Origin: Lysinibacillus odysseyi 34hs-1 = NBRC 100172
Lineage (GTDB): Bacteria; Bacillota; Bacilli; Bacillales_A; Planococcaceae
NCBI RefSeq assembly: GCF_001591965.1
Contig: NZ_BCVX01000003.1
Coordinates: forward strand, 124,001 to 188,000
Length of the DNA stretch: 64,000 nucleotides
Direction: 5' to 3'
Made by a program: the position numbers and the translations under genes. The notes beneath the pieces are model-generated. The model did no database searches. It had not been told where the DNA came from and saw nothing but the letters and a program-made list of their open reading frames with translations. Every line of letters starts with the position of its first letter. The stretch's first letter is position 1. This document shows positions 60,998 to 64,000 of this stretch, in pieces.

Positions 60998-62490
60998 TAT
61001 AGTTGGTACAGTTTTGTATATTTTTCTTTTAAATAGTTTGCAAGATAAGCTGCATTCAGCCCTTCTCCAGTACCTTCCTGCAATAATTCAAACGGTTTTT
61101 TCAACGCCCCATATTGGTGGACCCTTTCCGTCAACCATTCACGGATCGGCTGTAGGTTGCCTTCTGCACACAGCTCATCGAAATTCGGGATATCCTTATC
61201 CATTGCTGCCTTCCACTGTGCAGCATACATATAGCCCAGCGCATAGGAAGGGAAGTATCCGAAGCTCCCGCCGCTCCAGTGCATGTCCTGCAGAACACCT
61301 TCTGCATCATTTTTCGGACGGATACCCAAATAGGCTTCATATTTATCATTCCATACTTTCGGGAGGTCTTCTGCTTGAAGGTCCCCGTCAAATAATTCAC
61401 GTTCAATTTCATAACGGATCATAATATGAAGCGGGTACGTCAACTCGTCTGCCTCGATTCTTATAAATGAAGGTTCAACATAGTTAATTGCCTGTAGGAA
61501 ATCTTCTACTGCCACATCTCCAAACTGCTGTGGTGAATATTTTTGCAGAAGCTTGAAGTTATGCTTCCAGAACTCCTCATTACGCCCGATGAAATTCTCG
61601 TAAAATAGAGATTGTGATTCATGAATTCCCATAGACGTTCCAGTGGATAATGGCAGTCCGTTTAATTTTGGGTCGATATTCTGCTCATACAGCGCATGTC
61701 CACATTCATGGATTGTACCAAAAATAGCAGAACGGAAATCATTTTCATCATATTTTGTTGTTACACGGATATCCCCGCTGTTTAAGCCAATCATAAACGG
61801 ATGGACTGTTTCATCCAGACGTCCGGCTTCAAAATCGTAGCCGAGCTGCTCCAGAATTTCGAGAGACGCTGCACGCTGCCCTTCTTTCGGGAAATGTTTA
61901 AATAAGATGGACGTATCCGGCTTGTTTGGTGATTCATTGATTGCTTTCACTAACGGTACGATTGTTTCACGAAGCTGGCCAAACACCCGGTCTAAAATAT
62001 CTGTCGTCATTTCCGGCTCATATTTGTCTAAAAGCGTATTGTATGCAGAGCCATTTTTAATACCCCAGTACTGAACGAATTTCTTTTGGTATTCTATGAT
62101 TTGTTTTAAATAAGGCAGGAATAACTGGAAGTCCGCTTTTTCCTTTGCCTCTTCCCAAACCGCCTCTGCCTTTGATTGAAGGATCACATATTCCTTATAT
62201 TCATCTGCAGGAATTTTTTTCGATTCATCATAGGATTTCTTTACTTCCTCATAAAGGCGTTTCGTAACGAAGTCCATCTCTTCTTTCGAAATTTCCTCCA
62301 GTAAACGTCCTAGTTCTTCAGAAGTTTCCAAAGCAAAGACTTCGGCTGATAAAGTACCTACCACTTCTGCCCGCTGAGCAAGTCCTTTCTTCGGGGCACC
62401 CGTGCGCATATCCCAATAAATCACAGATAAAGCTTCTTGATAATTTTGAATTTTCTTTACATAATTTATAAATTGTTGTTTTACTGACAT
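60997..62490 (-). CDS. M32-family carboxypeptidase
   Basis: This 497-residue zinc carboxypeptidase of the thermostable carboxypeptidase 1 family removes C-terminal residues. It carries the HEXXH site GTIHECGHALYEQN (about 250-263), the upstream TTKYDENDF, the downstream GIHESQSLFYENFIGR segment with the third ligand, and ELTYPLHIMIRYEIER. Its length is close to B. subtilis YpwA. AAAGGGGGT lies before the ATG. Confidence 0.96.
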   Translation of the reverse strand: MSVKQQFINYVKKIQNYQEALSVIYWDMRTGAPKKGLAQRAEVVGTLSAEVFALETSEELGRLLEEISKEEMDFVTKRLYEEVKKSYDESKKIPADEYKEYVILQSKAEAVWEEAKEKADFQLFLPYLKQIIEYQKKFVQYWGIKNGSAYNTLLDKYEPEMTTDILDRVFGQLRETIVPLVKAINESPNKPDTSILFKHFPKEGQRAASLEILEQLGYDFEAGRLDETVHPFMIGLNSGDIRVTTKYDENDFRSAIFGTIHECGHALYEQNIDPKLNGLPLSTGTSMGIHESQSLFYENFIGRNEEFWKHNFKLLQKYSPQQFGDVAVEDFLQAINYVEPSFIRIEADELTYPLHIMIRYEIERELFDGDLQAEDLPKVWNDKYEAYLGIRPKNDAEGVLQDMHWSGGSFGYFPSYALGYMYAAQWKAAMDKDIPNFDELCAEGNLQPIREWLTERVHQYGALKKPFELLQEGTGEGLNAAYLANYLKEKYTKLYQL

Positions 62491-62597
62491 TTAAAAACAA
62501 CCCCCTTTCCCCTATTATAATTCGTACTTCGAAATAAGACTACCTGTTAAATAGATGGTCTGCTTTTTATTCTGCTCTTCACCTAATTATTCTGGAA

Positions 62598-63449
62598 TTA
62601 TAGCTTATTAATTTCCTCTATCCACTGCAGAATTCTTCTTGTGCGAGTCAGGTTCACAGGCGGTCTGCCTGTTTGAAAGAAATCTATAATATGCTCAAGA
62701 AGCGAGGCATAATACGGCTTTTCCATTTTCCAGAACTGAAGGATAATCGGCTCATCTTTGTAATGGACGACACCGCCAAATTTATCATTCCACTTATATT
62801 CCCCACGGAAAATGACTTGCCTTCCATCTTCAAATTGCATTAATAAAATCTCATAATCCCCATACTTTTGTCTTGTGAAGCTCTCTACCTCCGCATTGAA
62901 TACTTCATCAATCCACTCCAGTGTATGAATGCCATACCAGTAGTACCCTGGCATTTTATCTTGAAAAGGAAGAGGCCCAAATGCATAGAGCGATTTCACC
63001 TCATTTTTCTCAAAACTTTTCAGTATGTCACTGAATCGAAGGCTGGATGAGGAAAACACAGGTGTGCCGAATGTATCAGCCAGTTCCATCATCCGTTCAA
63101 AGGATGATATGCTGATAGTCATCGGTTTATCAATATAAACAGGTTTTTGAAATGCAGCAATCTTTTCGAACCAATCTAAGTGATTGCTTCCATCGATTGT
63201 TACGATCATCCATGCATCTACTTTTTCATTTAGCTTTTCTATTTCTTCATAACAAGGAATATGGAAAGCTTCTAGTAAGTTTTCAAAATAGTGAGCGCGA
63301 TCTTTGCTGATTTGCATATCCTCTGAACAAGCTTTAATATAACCTACGAAGCTCGCTTCCGGATGATAATAACAATTTGTCACATCGTGCAGCATATGAG
63401 CAAAAATAGCTACATGTGTTGTATCGTTCCCAATTAACCCTATTTTCAT
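62598..63449 (-). CDS. Gfo/Idh/MocA-like oxidoreductase
   Basis: This 283-residue protein starts with a Rossmann fold (KIGLIGNDTTHVAIFAHML) and has the family's KPVYIDKPMT motif (about 102-111), where the Lys lies near the cofactor. The second domain is shorter than usual. It probably oxidises or reduces a sugar or cyclitol with NAD(P). ATG 63449 is chosen with AGAGGTG 10 nt upstream; a TTG at 63458 overlapping the stop of the preceding gene is also possible. It is probably co-transcribed with the regulator before it. Confidence 0.83.
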   Translation of the reverse strand: MKIGLIGNDTTHVAIFAHMLHDVTNCYYHPEASFVGYIKACSEDMQISKDRAHYFENLLEAFHIPCYEEIEKLNEKVDAWMIVTIDGSNHLDWFEKIAAFQKPVYIDKPMTISISSFERMMELADTFGTPVFSSSSLRFSDILKSFEKNEVKSLYAFGPLPFQDKMPGYYWYGIHTLEWIDEVFNAEVESFTRQKYGDYEILLMQFEDGRQVIFRGEYKWNDKFGGVVHYKDEPIILQFWKMEKPYYASLLEHIIDFFQTGRPPVNLTRTRRILQWIEEINKL

Positions 63450-63454
63450 TTTAA

Positions 63455-64000
63455 TCAATCACCTCTAAATTTATAGCATTGACGTGGCCTGCCTCTATCA
63501 TTTACTTTTTCAAGACCACTCCACTCGACTATTCCATTATCAATCCAGCCGGAAATAATTCGATTTGCAGTCCTTTTTGTCACTTTTAATACATTTGCCA
63601 CTTCATCTGAGGTGAAATGGTTCAGCTCATTTTTTGCTACATACATTTTCAACAGCTCTATTTGCTTTATCTTAAACTTCCCCTTCTCGCTTGGCCCGTT
63701 TAACTGATATACAGTTGGTGCTTGAAGCTCGAGAGGACCTATTACATGCCTTTTTTCATTTACTATGAAGGCTGTATTCGCTGCATATTGCTGACACTGG
63801 CGATGGGCCAGGTCGGCATGAAAGACGGCGGACGGAATTGAAATACCAAAACCAATACCAATATGCAGCATATGATTTTTAATGTTCTTTATTTCTTTTA
63901 AAATATTCAATACTTTATAGCCTTCTGTTACTCTTTCAAATTCGCCGCGCTGGACAATAAAATGATATTCTTGATCGGACATTCGAAAAATATGTCCATT
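63455..64000 (-). CDS. Transcriptional regulator with GGDEF/cyclase-like domain and winged helix (partial)
   Basis: The frame is open to the right edge, so the true N-terminus is probably outside. The visible 175+ residues contain a degenerate nucleotide-cyclase-like half (HIGIGFGISIPSAVFHADLAHRQCQQYAANTAFIVNEKRHVIGPLE). A C-terminal winged helix follows (HFTSDEVANVLKVTKRTANRIISGWIDNGIVEW, about 120-153). It lies directly before the Gfo/Idh/MocA gene, which it may control. Family assignment is by pattern and not certain. Confidence 0.7.
   Translation of the reverse strand, partial: NGHIFRMSDQEYHFIVQRGEFERVTEGYKVLNILKEIKNIKNHMLHIGIGFGISIPSAVFHADLAHRQCQQYAANTAFIVNEKRHVIGPLELQAPTVYQLNGPSEKGKFKIKQIELLKMYVAKNELNHFTSDEVANVLKVTKRTANRIISGWIDNGIVEWSGLEKVNDRGRPRQCYKFRGD

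Noticed and set aside
1-64000. CRISPR array, tRNA or rRNA genes, insertion sequences, prophage
   Set aside because: No regularly spaced identical repeats, cloverleaf ends, transposase motifs or phage structural genes were seen on either strand.

Overview
The window looks like ordinary chromosome from a low-to-moderate GC, Gram-positive, endospore-former-type member of the Bacillota, most likely Planococcaceae (Solibacillus/Lysinibacillus-like). The evidence is strong AGGAGG-type ribosome sites, a full-length two-headed bacterial dynamin (DynA), type II pantothenate kinase, a B-family (ba3-type) cytochrome oxidase with its tiny subunit 2A, a CvfC-type protein, ECF sigma factor loci and sigma-A promoters. 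The genus is inferred from gene content and was not tested by a search. I saw no rRNA, tRNA, phage, insertion sequence or CRISPR array. The window starts inside proB and ends inside a regulator gene.

Layout. 1-3.3 kb: proB (end)-proA, a flavin reductase and an EamA exporter. 3.4-4.6 kb: a three-gene ECF sigma locus. 4.7-5.9 kb: an HXXEE membrane protein and an alpha/beta hydrolase. 6.0-11.7 kb: a six-gene unit, nrdH-nrdI-nrdE-nrdF-cobalamin adenosyltransferase-btuF, behind a cobalamin riboswitch and two NrdR-like boxes. 11.7-15.6 kb: a YunD-like phosphoesterase, a 21-bp tandem repeat, and a broken ECF sigma gene with an intact membrane partner. 15.6-24 kb: degV, a chemoreceptor, CvfC, an ABC-F ATPase, an HD hydrolase and catalase. 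24-31 kb: fhs, a cold-shock gene, a VOC protein, a LysR/EamA pair and a SEC-C protein. 31-43 kb: RNase H-like, aldehyde dehydrogenase, MarR/MFS, coaW, an exonuclease, a phytoene-synthase-like protein, dsdA, gdhA and a single purC under PurR boxes. 43-54 kb: Yip1, PepF, malic enzyme, TauE, HtrA-like protease, RNase Z, a stalk-domain protein, a sarcosine-oxidase-like protein and a sulfurtransferase. 54-64 kb: dynA, cheX, the ba3 oxidase operon, an M32 carboxypeptidase, a Gfo/Idh/MocA protein and a partial regulator.

The most interesting system is the nrd/B12 unit. All six genes overlap or nearly touch. Expression of a B12-independent ribonucleotide reductase, a cobalamin adenosyltransferase and a corrinoid-binding lipoprotein appears to be set by two signals. 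One is dNTP/ATP through NrdR. The other is adenosylcobalamin through a riboswitch ending in an intrinsic terminator. One NrdR-like box lies inside the aptamer's 5' part, exactly 32 bp from the other.

Other regulatory logic readable from the sequence: an FNR/CRP-type dyad near -41 of the ba3 oxidase promoter; Rex/FNR-like dyads between malic enzyme and tauE; a PurBox pair before purC; a sigma-B/sigma-F-like promoter before catalase; ECF-type promoters before both sigma loci; and a palindrome filling the spacer of the HXXEE gene promoter.
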